39,282 nucleotides of DNA from Candidatus Paceibacterota bacterium (lineage in GTDB: Bacteria > Patescibacteriota > Minisyncoccia > Minisyncoccales > GCA-002788555). Each line of letters starts with the position of its first letter. The first letter of the stretch is position 1. The DNA lies in the NCBI GenBank assembly GCA_028716825.1, contig JAQUPA010000004.1:1-39282 (forward strand). The letters are read 5' to 3'. The translations under genes were made by a program, and so were the position numbers. Positions 24,758 to 33,081 of this stretch are shown here, one piece after another. The notes beneath the pieces were generated by a model. The model did no database searches, was not told the DNA's origin, and saw nothing but the letters and a program-made list of their open reading frames with translations.

Positions 24758-25371
24758 ATGCAAAATTCAAAGAAAAAATTACTAAGAAAAAGTAGAAAAA
24801 TTTTTGCTTTTATTGACGGCGAAAATGTCAGAAATTCTGCCCAAGAAGCTGGATATAAAGACTTAGATTATGAAAAGGTGTATGAATGGCTTACGAAAAA
24901 AAAGGATGTTTTAAGGATTTATTTATATGTAGCAGTTAGAAAAAAAATAAAGAAAGATTTAAGTATTTTCAATTATTAGAGAAAAAATATAGTAATTTTT
25001 TCGTGTGTATTAAAGAAGTGAATGACTACAAAGACATGAAGAGGATAGAAGTAAAATGCCCTTTTTGCGAAAAAGACTTTATAAAGCGTTATTGGGCAAA
25101 GAAATCTAAAGGAAATTGCGATGCTGAGTTAACTTTGGATATTATCCGCTTTGGTGTAAGAAAAAGATACAAAGGGATTATAGTTTTTTCTGGAGATGGA
25201 GACTTCGCTAGAGTTTATGAATATGTTTCTAAAGAATTAAGAAAAAAGGTTATAATCTATGCACCGAAAAAGAAAAGAACCTCTGTAAAATTAAAAAAGC
25301 TATTTGAACAAAAGATAATAACGCTTGAAGGACTAAATCCTCTTTTCCCTTATTATGGCAAGAAGAATTAA
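24758..25371 (+). CDS. NYN-domain (LabA/DUF88-like) ribonuclease, split by a frameshift at a slippery A-run
   Basis: Frame one starts at ATG 24758 with FAFIDGENVRNS (first catalytic Asp) and stops at 24977-24979. The rest of the NYN domain continues in the next frame to 25371, with NCDAELTLDIIRFG and IIVFSGDGDFARVYEYV (remaining acidic residues). A Cys pair (CPFCEKDF) resembles a zinc knuckle. At 24940-24947 an A8 run lies in the phase A-AAA-AAA, so one extra A or a -1 ribosomal slip restores a continuous 204-205-residue protein. NYN proteins are Mg-dependent RNases. This is either a fresh pseudogene, a sequencing error or a recoded gene. A GTG start at 25003 for the second half is unlikely. 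Confidence 0.78.
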
Positions 25372-25399
25372 AAAAAGACCCCCCGAAGGTGGTCTTTTT
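25372..25399 (+). terminator. Strong terminator after the NYN gene
   Basis: AAAAAGACC (25372-25380) pairs with GGTCTTTTT (25391-25399) around a C/G-rich top, directly after the stop at 25371. It is the best intrinsic terminator in the window and may mark the right part of the tRNA-Asn element. Confidence 0.85.
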
Positions 25400-25556
25400 G
25401 ATTGATATATTATATTGTATTAAATTTTTCTATTTTTGTCAAGAATAATTTTTTGACGAGTATACCGTTATTGCAAGTAGAGAACAAAATACCATTGGAA
25501 ATGAAGGTCTAAAATCATATTACTTGCTATGAGGGGAGACTTGTCAATTTTTTTCA

Positions 25557-25666
25557 TTACACTAAGATTTCTTTGTTCAAAAAGTATTTTATGTTGAAAT
25601 TAGTCATTTCTTCCTTGATTTTGTTCCAATCAATGGTTCTGAACGTGTCCAGTAGGGGGAGATTTT
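25557..25666 (-). pseudogene. Degenerate coding scar, copy A
   Basis: The 25400-25720 gap has no full gene. A minus-strand frame of about 35 codons (stop 25557-25559) reads LLDTFRTIDWNKIKEEM and on to KEILV. The part at 25601-25666 is similar to 27729-27791 with one 3-nt indel, the pattern left by coding ancestry. The T-I-D/N-W-x4-E-E-M block vaguely recalls the N-terminus of IS5/IS1182-like transposases, but that is only a guess. Confidence 0.5.
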
Positions 25667-25699
25667 AAAAAGCCCAAGATTATTTCTTGGGTTTTTATT
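25667..25699 (+). terminator. Terminator/attenuator just upstream of the copper ATPase
   Basis: AAAAGCCCAAG and CTTGGGTTTTT form a 9-bp-plus stem with a 7-nt loop and T-runs on both sides. It ends about 20 nt before the ATPase ATG, leaving no room for a promoter between, so it may attenuate or insulate the gene. Confidence 0.7.
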
Positions 25700-25720
25700 T
25701 TTAAATGTTAAAATATTTAT

Positions 25721-27697
25721 ATGAATCACCAACAACATCATAATAATCATCAATCAAAAATGCTAATAGATTTTAAGCGGAGATTTTTCGTTTCACTAAT
25801 TATTTCTTTCCCAATTTTAATACTTTCACCGATAATTCAAGACTTATTGAATCTAGAAATTAAATTCACAGGAAGTAATTATGTTCTGCTTTTATTATCA
25901 TCTTTTGTATTTTTTTATGGTGGCTGGCCATTTTTAAAAGGCCTCTTCGACGAATTAAAGAAGAGGTCTCCAGGAATGATGACATTAATTGGCTTGGCAA
26001 TATCTGTTGCTTATTTTTATAGCACTGCTGTTATTTTTGGCTTAAAAGGTGAATTTTTTTTCTGGGAACTTGCAACGTTGGTTGACATCATGCTTTTAGG
26101 ACACTGGATAGAAATGAAATCTGTTATAGGAGCTTCAAAGGCACTTGAAAAATTGGCCCAACTTATGCCAGACAAAGCACATCTTCTCAAGAATAGTAAT
26201 ATTTTGGAAGTTAAAACAAAAGATTTATCAGTAAATGATGAAATATTAATAAAACCTGGTGAGAAAATTCCTTCAGATGGGATTATTTTAAAAGGAGAAA
26301 GCTATGTTGACGAATCAATGCTTACAGGAGAATCAAAGCCTGTTTTGAAGAGAAAAGGAGACAAAGTAATTGGTGGCTCTATAAACGGAGATGGGTCGCT
26401 CGAAGTAAGAATTGAACACACAGAAGAGAGTTCCTATCTTTCAAAAGTTATTGATTTAGTGAAAAAAGCCCAGGCATCAAAATCAAAAACCCAACGATTG
26501 GCAGATAAAGCAGCGTTTTGGCTTACACTTTTTGCTCTAACAATAGGACTTATCACTTTAATTACTTGGTTGGTGTTAGGAAAAGGTATCACATTTGCAA
26601 TAGGAAGAATGGCAACAGTAATGGTAATAGCTTGCCCTCATGCTCTTGGTCTTGCGATACCTCTTGTTGTAGCTGTTTCTACCTCTTTATCTGCAAAAAA
26701 TGGTTTGCTCATTAAAAACAGAACTGCTTTTGAAAATTCCAGGAAGATTACAACAATTGTTTTTGACAAAACAGGAACCCTGACTAAGGGAGAATTCAGT
26801 ATTAGCTCTGTACACTCTTTTGATAAAGACTTCAACCAAAATAAAATAATTCAACTCGCAGTTTCTTTAGAAAAAAATTCTGAACATCCAATAGCTACAG
26901 GGATTATAAAAAAAGCAAAAGAATCTAAAGTAGAAACGTTAGAAGTTTTAAATTTTAAAGCTAACAAGGGTAAGGGCGTTGAAGGAATTATAAATGGGAA
27001 AAAAATTGAAGTTGTGAGCCAAAATTTTTTAAAAGAGAAAAAAATAACATTACCGAAAGAATTAAAATTAAACAAGGTAGGCACAGTAGTATTTGTCTTG
27101 GCAGATAATAAATTAATAGGTTCTATTACTTTATCTGATAAAATCCGAGAAGAGTCTTATGAGGCAATTAAGCAGTTGAAGAAAATGAATATAAGATGTT
27201 GGATGCTTACAGGAGACAACAAAGAGATAGCTTCTTTAGTAACAAATGAGCTAAAACTTGATGGGTATTTTGCTGAGATTTTACCTCACGAAAAACAAGA
27301 AAAAATAAAAGAACTTCAATCAAAGGGAGAATTTGTTGCGATGGCAGGAGATGGAGTTAACGATGCTCCGGCTTTAGCTCAAGCTGATATTGGAATTGCA
27401 ATTGGTTCTGGGACTGATATTGCTGCAGAAACATCTGATATTATTCTTGTAAATAGTAATCCTGTTGATATTATGTCACTTATAATTTTTGGTAGAGCTA
27501 CTTATAAAAAAATGGTTCAAAATCTTTTTTGGGCAACAGGATACAATATTTTCGCTATTCCGTTGGCTGCAGGAATTTTATATAGCGCAGGAATAATAAT
27601 CTCCCCTGCAGTTGGAGCGGTTTTGATGTCTTTAAGCACAGTAATTGTGGCCATAAACGCAAGAATGTTAAAGATTAAAAATAGCAACAAGTTCTAA
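25721..27697 (+). CDS. Copper/silver-exporting P1B-type ATPase (CopB-like, CPH motif)
   Basis: This 658-residue P-type ATPase has intact motifs: TGES (phosphatase loop), DKTGT with phosphorylated D349, HP (SEHPIATG), MLTGDN and the hinge [16 protein letters not shown]. The ion site in the transmembrane helix is C305-P306-H307, the signature of the P1B-3/CopB group that exports copper or silver, rather than CPC of CopA. No HMA domain precedes it; the N-terminus is short and His-rich ([11 protein letters not shown]), typical of CopB. It acts at the cytoplasmic membrane for metal detoxification. There is no nearby CsoR or CopY regulator. Confidence 0.94.
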   Translation: MNHQQHHNNHQSKMLIDFKRRFFVSLIISFPILILSPIIQDLLNLEIKFTGSNYVLLLLSSFVFFYGGWPFLKGLFDELKKRSPGMMTLIGLAISVAYFYSTAVIFGLKGEFFFWELATLVDIMLLGHWIEMKSVIGASKALEKLAQLMPDKAHLLKNSNILEVKTKDLSVNDEILIKPGEKIPSDGIILKGESYVDESMLTGESKPVLKRKGDKVIGGSINGDGSLEVRIEHTEESSYLSKVIDLVKKAQASKSKTQRLADKAAFWLTLFALTIGLITLITWLVLGKGITFAIGRMATVMVIACPHALGLAIPLVVAVSTSLSAKNGLLIKNRTAFENSRKITTIVFDKTGTLTKGEFSISSVHSFDKDFNQNKIIQLAVSLEKNSEHPIATGIIKKAKESKVETLEVLNFKANKGKGVEGIINGKKIEVVSQNFLKEKKITLPKELKLNKVGTVVFVLADNKLIGSITLSDKIREESYEAIKQLKKMNIRCWMLTGDNKEIASLVTNELKLDGYFAEILPHEKQEKIKELQSKGEFVAMAGDGVNDAPALAQADIGIAIGSGTDIAAETSDIILVNSNPVDIMSLIIFGRATYKKMVQNLFWATGYNIFAIPLAAGILYSAGIIISPAVGAVLMSLSTVIVAINARMLKIKNSNKF

Positions 27698-27728
27698 CGT
27701 CCTACAATAGAAAATATTGGATTCAGTT

Positions 27729-27791
27729 TAGCCATTTCTTCCCTCACCCTCCCCCAATTAATGGTTTAAGTATGTTTAGCAAGGAGATTTT
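27729..27791 (-). pseudogene. Degenerate coding scar, copy B
   Basis: 27729-27791 aligns with 25601-25666: AGCCATTTCTTCC, CCAATTAATGGTT and GGAGATTTT blocks are conserved, with a 3-nt deletion. The minus-strand reading gives TINWxxVREEMAKLN but contains a stop. It lies in the short gap between the ATPase and the FAD reductase. Confidence 0.45.
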
Positions 27792-27804
27792 TGGTGAAAA
27801 AAGC

Positions 27805-28842
27805 TTAAAACCTAAAAATTGAAGTGGGTTTATCTTGATCTAGTTTTTGTCGAGTCCTGATTAAAGATAAACCAATTTTTTTTGCAAAATTTGGCAATGA
27901 ATAAAATTTTCTAAATAAATCCCCTGTTCTTATTTCTTTCATTAAAAATTTTCTCCATTTCTTTTCATATTCCTCAAGATTTGGATTTTCAAAATTGTCT
28001 ATAGTATTTGAGGCAATTTTCGCACAAGAAAATCCATATACTAATCCTCCTCCTGTATAAGGCTTAATTTGTCCTGCAGAATCTCCACAAAGAAATACTC
28101 TTTTTGTTATAGTTTTTTTAATTGGGAAATAAGGAATTAATGCGGCTTTTATATCTTTATAAGGAATTTTTTTTTCTTTTAAAAATATTTCTAACTTTTC
28201 TCTTGGATTTTTATCTTTTTTTAAAGCTATGCCCCATTCAACTGATTTTTTTCTTGGTATTTTCCACGCAAAAAAACCTGAAAATTTTTTTGAAAAGAAA
28301 AGCTCAACAAAATCTTCTTTGACATCTTTCTTCTTTTCGGAAAAAACGATTAATCCTAATAATAATTTTTTTTGTTGTGGTAAATTTACATTCCTAGCTA
28401 TTAAAGAAACCGCTCCATCACAGCCAGCAAGAATTTTCCCCCTAAAAATACTGCCTGTAGTAGATGAAATTTCTACAAAATCTTCTTTCTCAGAAATATT
28501 TGAAATGCTTTCCTCTGTTAATATTTTAACACCATATTTTTCTGCTTCTTCTTTTAAATAAATGTCAAATTTATTTCTATCAAAAAGAAACGCCTTACCC
28601 TTAAAAAAGAAGGGAGATTTTTCTATCCATAATTTTGCTCCGTTTATTTCCTTCTCAAGAAAAAATCCAAAGTCGTCTTTGGGAATATAATTTAAAATAT
28701 TAGAAGAAACAAGTCCCGAACAAAGCTTTTGTCCAATTTCTTTTTTTCTCTCAAGAAGTAAAACAGATTTACCTTTTTTGGCAAATTCTTTAGACAAAAA
28801 AAGACCAACAGCTCCTCCGCCAACAACAATAAGATCATGCAT
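27805..28842 (-). CDS. FAD-dependent oxidoreductase, geranylgeranyl-reductase family
   Basis: This 345-residue flavoprotein has an N-terminal Rossmann FAD site VVGGGAVG (6-13), KLCSGLVS (the family CSG motif), GCDGAVSLIAR in the middle and the second FAD motif LCGDSAGQIKPYTGGG (about 248-263). Members reduce isoprenoid double bonds or act as related monooxygenase-like reductases. In a CPR cell with few lipid genes, the true substrate is uncertain. It is the last of three leftward genes after fpg and the DUF3048 protein, with a 10-nt gap upstream. Confidence 0.85.
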   Translation of the reverse strand: MHDLIVVGGGAVGLFLSKEFAKKGKSVLLLERKKEIGQKLCSGLVSSNILNYIPKDDFGFFLEKEINGAKLWIEKSPFFFKGKAFLFDRNKFDIYLKEEAEKYGVKILTEESISNISEKEDFVEISSTTGSIFRGKILAGCDGAVSLIARNVNLPQQKKLLLGLIVFSEKKKDVKEDFVELFFSKKFSGFFAWKIPRKKSVEWGIALKKDKNPREKLEIFLKEKKIPYKDIKAALIPYFPIKKTITKRVFLCGDSAGQIKPYTGGGLVYGFSCAKIASNTIDNFENPNLEEYEKKWRKFLMKEIRTGDLFRKFYSLPNFAKKIGLSLIRTRQKLDQDKPTSIFRF

Positions 28843-28852
28843 AATGACTTAC

Positions 28853-29890
28853 TTAGAATTTATGTGTAATTTCTATCCATATTGGACCTGGAATAAATTT
28901 AATATCTTTTCCGTTCTTGTCATAAAAAGAAAGTTTGCCCGATGAAGATCTTTTACGCCATTTGCCGTCTACCACTTTTCCAGATTTATATATTTTTGCA
29001 CTACCGCTCCCAATAACTTTTGCATCAGCCACGCCTGGAGAAAGAACTCCTATTTTTGTTTTCATTAAAACAACATTTTTAGCATAAGCTTGTTTTCCGG
29101 TATTTGCATCAATTGCTTTTTGTCCTCGCCAAGACCTTAAATAATTGCCTGTTTTATAGTCATAAACATATTCTACTGTGTAATTATAATTGATTTTAAT
29201 AGATTGCTTTGTTTTACGATTCTTAACTTTTCTTTGCCAAAACTCATAACCGCTAAATCTATTTCTCCTCCTCATTTTTTTATCCCTCATTGCTAATCGC
29301 AGCTTATGAATTGTTGAAAAACCATTATGAGGAGCATATCTGCCATATTTTCTAAAAAAAGCTCCGGAAGGATTTACCATTGCATTAAGCCAGTCTAGGC
29401 CAATCTTTTCTATTCTTTCAAAAGCTGATCTAGATCCTCCCCACGACGCTAACACTACATCAAAGCCAAGTGCAATATCGGCCATATAAGGCCTAACAGA
29501 TCTTATGGATCCTACCTCCTTTGGAGATTTACATTGAAAAATAGCAAGAAGTCTTGTAACTCCTCCGGCATTTGCTACAGGCCACTCTATCACAATATCT
29601 GCTTCAGAAATTCCCGATAAAGGCATTGTCTCTGGATATTGAGCAAGGATTACACCAACTGCTCTTTTCTTATTATTTTCACAGGATATCCCAGAGAAAG
29701 GACTAATGTTCTTTTCCCTCACTTCTTCTACTACTAATTTAGTTTCTTTTCCAATAGAAGAAAAATCTTTACCTTGCTTAAAATAAACAAAAAAGGCAAA
29801 AGATATAAAAACTAAAATAATACCAAAACCACCTAAAATCTGTGTTTGTTTTCTTGAGAAACGATAAAAAAGTATTTTTTTTATATTCAT
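28853..29890 (-). CDS. DUF3048-domain protein (YerB-like)
   Basis: This 345-residue protein has one N-terminal membrane segment (about 17-36) and a large external domain. RAVGVILAQYPETMPLSGISEADIV starts the N-terminal DUF3048 region, GGVTRLLAIFQ and GSIRSVRPYM are hallmark blocks, and the last 100 residues match the C-terminal DUF3048 region with GPIWIEI. The family is widespread in Gram-positives and CPR; YerB of Bacillus is a lipoprotein of unclear function. No lipobox is visible here. It follows fpg by 3 nt. Confidence 0.9.
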   Translation of the reverse strand: MNIKKILFYRFSRKQTQILGGFGIILVFISFAFFVYFKQGKDFSSIGKETKLVVEEVREKNISPFSGISCENNKKRAVGVILAQYPETMPLSGISEADIVIEWPVANAGGVTRLLAIFQCKSPKEVGSIRSVRPYMADIALGFDVVLASWGGSRSAFERIEKIGLDWLNAMVNPSGAFFRKYGRYAPHNGFSTIHKLRLAMRDKKMRRRNRFSGYEFWQRKVKNRKTKQSIKINYNYTVEYVYDYKTGNYLRSWRGQKAIDANTGKQAYAKNVVLMKTKIGVLSPGVADAKVIGSGSAKIYKSGKVVDGKWRKRSSSGKLSFYDKNGKDIKFIPGPIWIEITHKF

Positions 29891-29893
29891 GAA

Positions 29894-30760
29894 TTAAATT
29901 TTTTGGCAAGTGGGGCAAAAATGCGCCGAACGACCACCTATTTTTTCTCTTTTTATTTTACCATTACATTTAGGGCATCTCTCGCCCTCCCTTCTATAAA
30001 CTTTTCTCTTGCTATCAAAATTTCCTTTTTTACCACTAGGTATTCTGTAATCTGAAAAACTCTCGCCTTTTAATTTAACGCCTAATTTTAAAATTTTTTT
30101 TGTAGAATTAAAAATTCTCCTTAATTCATCCTCTTCCAATTCTACACTATTTTTAAAAGGATTAATTTTTGCGTCAAACAATATCTCATCTGAATAAATA
30201 TTACCAATCCCAGAAATAATTTCTTGATTCATTAAAACCTGTTTTATCTTACCTTTCTTACTTTTAATTTTTTTATTAAAATCTCTAAAATTAACTGCTA
30301 AAGCATCGGGACCTAATTTTTTAAGTTCCTCAAGGGAATTAATTTCTTCTTTTGTACCAAAAATCACTTTAGCAAACTTTCGTAAATCAGATAAAGCAAC
30401 CATGCCTCCATTTTCAAGAAAAAAAAATAAATGGATAAACCTATTCATCGGATCTTCAAGGTGCTTATTTTTAAATGGGATCCACGATTCTTTTTCTTTT
30501 TTCCATTCTCCGAATAAAAGATGCCCTGTCATTTTCTGATGAATTAAAACAGCTCGATTTTTATCGAGCTCAATTATAATATTCTTTCCTTTTCTTGTAA
30601 TATTTCTTATTTTCCTCTGTTTTATATTCTTTTTTAAAAGAGAGAAACTCGGTCTTTTAATTATCTTTGGCGTATCAGTCCAAACATCAATAATCTTTTT
30701 TCCTATAATCTTTTTTTTCAATTCTCTAACCGTTGTTTCAACTTCCGGCAGTTCTGGCAT
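29894..30760 (-). CDS. mutM: Formamidopyrimidine-DNA glycosylase Fpg/MutM
   Basis: This 288-residue bifunctional glycosylase/AP lyase removes oxidised purines such as 8-oxoguanine. The N-terminus PELPEVETT supplies catalytic P2 and E3. A conserved Lys is in IHQKMTGHL, the H2TH region carries NQEIISGIGNIYSDEILF, and the C-terminal zinc finger has CPKC and CPTC pairs (CPKCNGKIKR...HFCPTC). The length is family-typical. It begins a leftward group after the signalling operon, separated by 58 nt, and may be co-transcribed with the two following genes. Confidence 0.97.
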   Translation of the reverse strand: MPELPEVETTVRELKKKIIGKKIIDVWTDTPKIIKRPSFSLLKKNIKQRKIRNITRKGKNIIIELDKNRAVLIHQKMTGHLLFGEWKKEKESWIPFKNKHLEDPMNRFIHLFFFLENGGMVALSDLRKFAKVIFGTKEEINSLEELKKLGPDALAVNFRDFNKKIKSKKGKIKQVLMNQEIISGIGNIYSDEILFDAKINPFKNSVELEEDELRRIFNSTKKILKLGVKLKGESFSDYRIPSGKKGNFDSKRKVYRREGERCPKCNGKIKREKIGGRSAHFCPTCQKI

Positions 30761-30818
30761 AACTAATTTAGTTTATAAAAAACTGCAAAATTAAAAAACA
30801 TTTCGGATGTCCTGGTTT

Positions 30819-31181
30819 TTATAGATACTTTTTAATTTTGTCGAATATTTCTTCAAGCGTAAAGTTCGCTTTTATCAAATAATCCTTTGCGCCAAGAGAC
30901 AAAGCTCTTTCTACGTCTTCCTTCTGCCCGAGATTCGAAAGCACGATAACAGGGACTTCACTGGTTTTTGGATTCTCTTTTATCTTTTTCAAAACATCAA
31001 ACCCGTTAATTCCTGGCAATATAAGGTCAAGCAACATTAAATCAGGCATTTCTTCTCCGGCTTTTTTAACTCCTTCTTCGCCGTCCACCGCTGAAACAAC
31101 CGTTAAATTTTCGTCTTGTAATTTTCTTGAAAGTAAATCTCTTAAAAATTTGTCATCTTCGACAATTAAAATCTTTGCCAT
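30819..31181 (-). CDS. Stand-alone CheY-like response regulator receiver 1
   Basis: This 120-residue protein is a receiver domain only. The acidic pair is E8-D9, the phosphoacceptor D52 (LLLDLILPGING), the switch S82 (VIVLSN) and K104 (DYLIK). With no output domain it must act by protein-protein contact, like CheY or Spo0F. It lies 20 nt after receiver 2 and is the last gene of the signalling operon, so the histidine kinase at 33082-34407 is the obvious phosphodonor. Confidence 0.93.
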   Translation of the reverse strand: MAKILIVEDDKFLRDLLSRKLQDENLTVVSAVDGEEGVKKAGEEMPDLMLLDLILPGINGFDVLKKIKENPKTSEVPVIVLSNLGQKEDVERALSLGAKDYLIKANFTLEEIFDKIKKYL

Positions 31182-31201
31182 AAGATTATTGACTTTTTTT
31201 A

Positions 31202-31573
31202 TTAACTACTTAATTGTTTTTTAACTTTTTCTATAACTTCATCAGGGTCAAACTGGGTTTTAATTAAATAATCCTTTACTCCGAGATCTAGCGCTCTTGA
31301 AATTTCAACTGGCTGTCCAGAATTTGAAATTATAATCACTGGTATTTTTTTTAATTCTGGCTCTTTCTGCATATCTTCTAAAACCTCAAATCCTCCCTTC
31401 CTTGGCATTATTATATCAAGCAGAATTAAATCTATCTTTTCTGCTTTCATCTTTTCCATCCCTTCCTGACCATCGTAAGCAAGAGCTGTTTCAAAACCTA
31501 CTTCTTTGAGTTTTTTATCCAGAAGCCCGGAAAGTATCTTTTCGTCTTCTATTATTAGAATTTTCTTTGCCAT
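31202..31573 (-). CDS. Stand-alone CheY-like response regulator receiver 2
   Basis: This 123-residue receiver domain is paralogous to the next gene. It has E9-D10, phosphoacceptor D53 (LLLDIIMPRKGG), S83 (VIIISN) and K105 (DYLIK). No DNA-binding or enzymatic output is present. The pair of receivers may compete for one kinase, one serving as output and the other as phosphate sink, a common arrangement in chemosensory systems. The 79-nt gap upstream is the largest in the operon and could hold an internal promoter, although no clear one is seen. Confidence 0.93.
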   Translation of the reverse strand: MAKKILIIEDEKILSGLLDKKLKEVGFETALAYDGQEGMEKMKAEKIDLILLDIIMPRKGGFEVLEDMQKEPELKKIPVIIISNSGQPVEISRALDLGVKDYLIKTQFDPDEVIEKVKKQLSS

Positions 31574-31652
31574 AATAAAGATTTTTAGACTTTATAAATT
31601 ATAATACTTTTAAAAAATACATCAACCTTTCGCGGGAAATAATCTCCGCGTA

Positions 31653-32363
31653 TTATTCTCGATCAGTAGCAGAATAAGTTAGAATAATAATCATTGCTAA
31701 AATCAAATAAAATATAAAATAGGTAAATTCCGAATAAAGTGGATTTAATTTAAATGCTGGTAATATAAAAAAATCAAGAAAACCAGGGATAAACACTATT
31801 GCCATTGCAGAAGCCATACCAATTGCTCTTATTTTTACTTTTTTAACTTCAGCTGATCGAGCTTCTTTGAAAAAGACTATAATACCAGGTATTAATATCG
31901 AAACAATCATAAGAAAATTCAAAATAGAGGCAACCAAAGGAGGATTTTCCCATATTAAAACCCCTTTCTCACTAACAAATGTCGTTGGAGGATTAATGAT
32001 AAAGCCTACCATAACAACAATCGAAATAAAAATGAAAAAAATAGTAATTTTTTTAACATATTTTGGAAATTTAACAAAATAAATAATATATCCTAAAATG
32101 ACTAATCCAAGCAATAAAAAGAACCTTTCAATTAGCTCAAAAATTATCCACGCATTTTGGTTCTTAAGAAAAAAAAGACTCGGAAAGCCCAGAAAAAATC
32201 TGCTTAAAGCAATAAAGAAAAAACCATAGCCAAAAAACTTACCGATAATGTTATCTTTGGATTCTCCATATCTTAAAAATCTAAATGCCAAAAAAAACAT
32301 TACAAAAAAACCAAAAATATGAATAATCCCACTAATTGGCAATACCGTATTAAAAAGCGTCAT
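31653..32363 (-). CDS. Seven-helix membrane protein B of the signalling operon
   Basis: This 236-residue protein has about seven hydrophobic segments spread over its whole length and only short loops. It has no catalytic motif. The segment GKFFGYGFFFIALSRFF near residues 41-57 resembles AKIFGFGLFFIALAILF in the preceding gene, so the two are likely paralogues. It overlaps the upstream gene by one base at 32363. A sensor or transporter-like 7TM receptor role is inferred from context; I do not recognise the family. Confidence 0.72.
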   Translation of the reverse strand: MTLFNTVLPISGIIHIFGFFVMFFLAFRFLRYGESKDNIIGKFFGYGFFFIALSRFFLGFPSLFFLKNQNAWIIFELIERFFLLLGLVILGYIIYFVKFPKYVKKITIFFIFISIVVMVGFIINPPTTFVSEKGVLIWENPPLVASILNFLMIVSILIPGIIVFFKEARSAEVKKVKIRAIGMASAMAIVFIPGFLDFFILPAFKLNPLYSEFTYFIFYLILAMIIILTYSATDRE

Positions 32364-33049
32364 TAAATTTTTATTTTAAATGCTTTATATATTAAAATTG
32401 CTCCTAATAAATATCCTATTCTGGCGAATACTGGAGATACAAGGGCGCAAATAATCATTGGAGCTATTAAAAACCATGCACCAAGCCCGTAAAGTAGCCC
32501 CTTTATTTTAAGAATCTTTTCTTTTTCTCTTAAAGAATTAAATAAAATTACACCCAAGATTAGTACTGATATAAGAATAATAAGACCATAAAGAATTAAA
32601 ATGCCACTTGGGTCAAAAACATAGTTTCTAACCACTAAATAATGAAAAGGTTCTAATGGGGCTTGTTGTATTTCACTTGCTAACTTAAAAACTTTTCCTG
32701 ATAGAAAAAGTCCAAATGCTATCATAACAAAACCAAATAAAACATAGAATAGATATTTAAAATAAGATCTTGGTCCAAATTCTTTGCTTACAAACCACAA
32801 AATTAAATATGCTCCGACAATGTGTATTAGCCCTCCTATTATTAAAAATTTTGTTTGGAGGCCATAAAGACTAAATTGGACTAATATATCTCTTACAGCA
32901 TAAAATAAAATTGCAAGAGCGATAAAAAACAATCCAAAACCAAATATCTTAGCAGAAAAATATTTAGTCTTCTTTGATCTCCCCAAAAATTCATATCCCA
33001 ACCAACAAAGCAAAAAAATTGTACTTATCATTACGATTTGTGTAATCAT
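32363..33049 (-). CDS. Seven-helix membrane protein A of the signalling operon
   Basis: This 228-residue polytopic membrane protein has about seven hydrophobic segments, an extracytoplasmic-looking loop around 120-150 and a short basic C-terminus. It has no enzymatic motif and I do not recognise it by family. It follows the histidine kinase gene by 32 nt and precedes its probable paralogue, so it may be a membrane receptor passing signals to the soluble kinase. Confidence 0.72.
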   Translation of the reverse strand: MITQIVMISTIFLLCWLGYEFLGRSKKTKYFSAKIFGFGLFFIALAILFYAVRDILVQFSLYGLQTKFLIIGGLIHIVGAYLILWFVSKEFGPRSYFKYLFYVLFGFVMIAFGLFLSGKVFKLASEIQQAPLEPFHYLVVRNYVFDPSGILILYGLIILISVLILGVILFNSLREKEKILKIKGLLYGLGAWFLIAPMIICALVSPVFARIGYLLGAILIYKAFKIKI

Positions 33050-33081
33050 AATTTTATTTATGGTTTAAATATTCTATTATT

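Larger units (their letters stand above)
15924..25400. mobile_element. Integrated plasmid-like element at tRNA-Asn (right end unresolved)
   Basis: A large serine recombinase gene ends inside tRNA-Asn. It is followed away from the tRNA by a type III restriction-modification pair, an excisionase-like HTH protein, a Rep-like protein and accessory genes, ending near a terminator at 25372-25399. The gene set and the tRNA junction support an integrated mobilisable or plasmid-derived element. No second copy of the tRNA 3' half is visible, so the right boundary near 25400 is an inference. It could lie closer or extend past the copper ATPase. Confidence 0.6.

Noticed and set aside
25003-25371. Independent gene starting with GTG at 25003.
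   Set aside because: The reading frame is open upstream in a way that continues the NYN domain begun at 24758; the two halves together make one domain.
27846-27860. 10-nt match (TCGAGTCCTG) to the tRNA-Asn T arm, considered as the far attachment site of the element.
   Set aside because: It lies inside the conserved C-terminal coding part of the FAD reductase, is short, and is not followed by any more tRNA sequence; likely chance.
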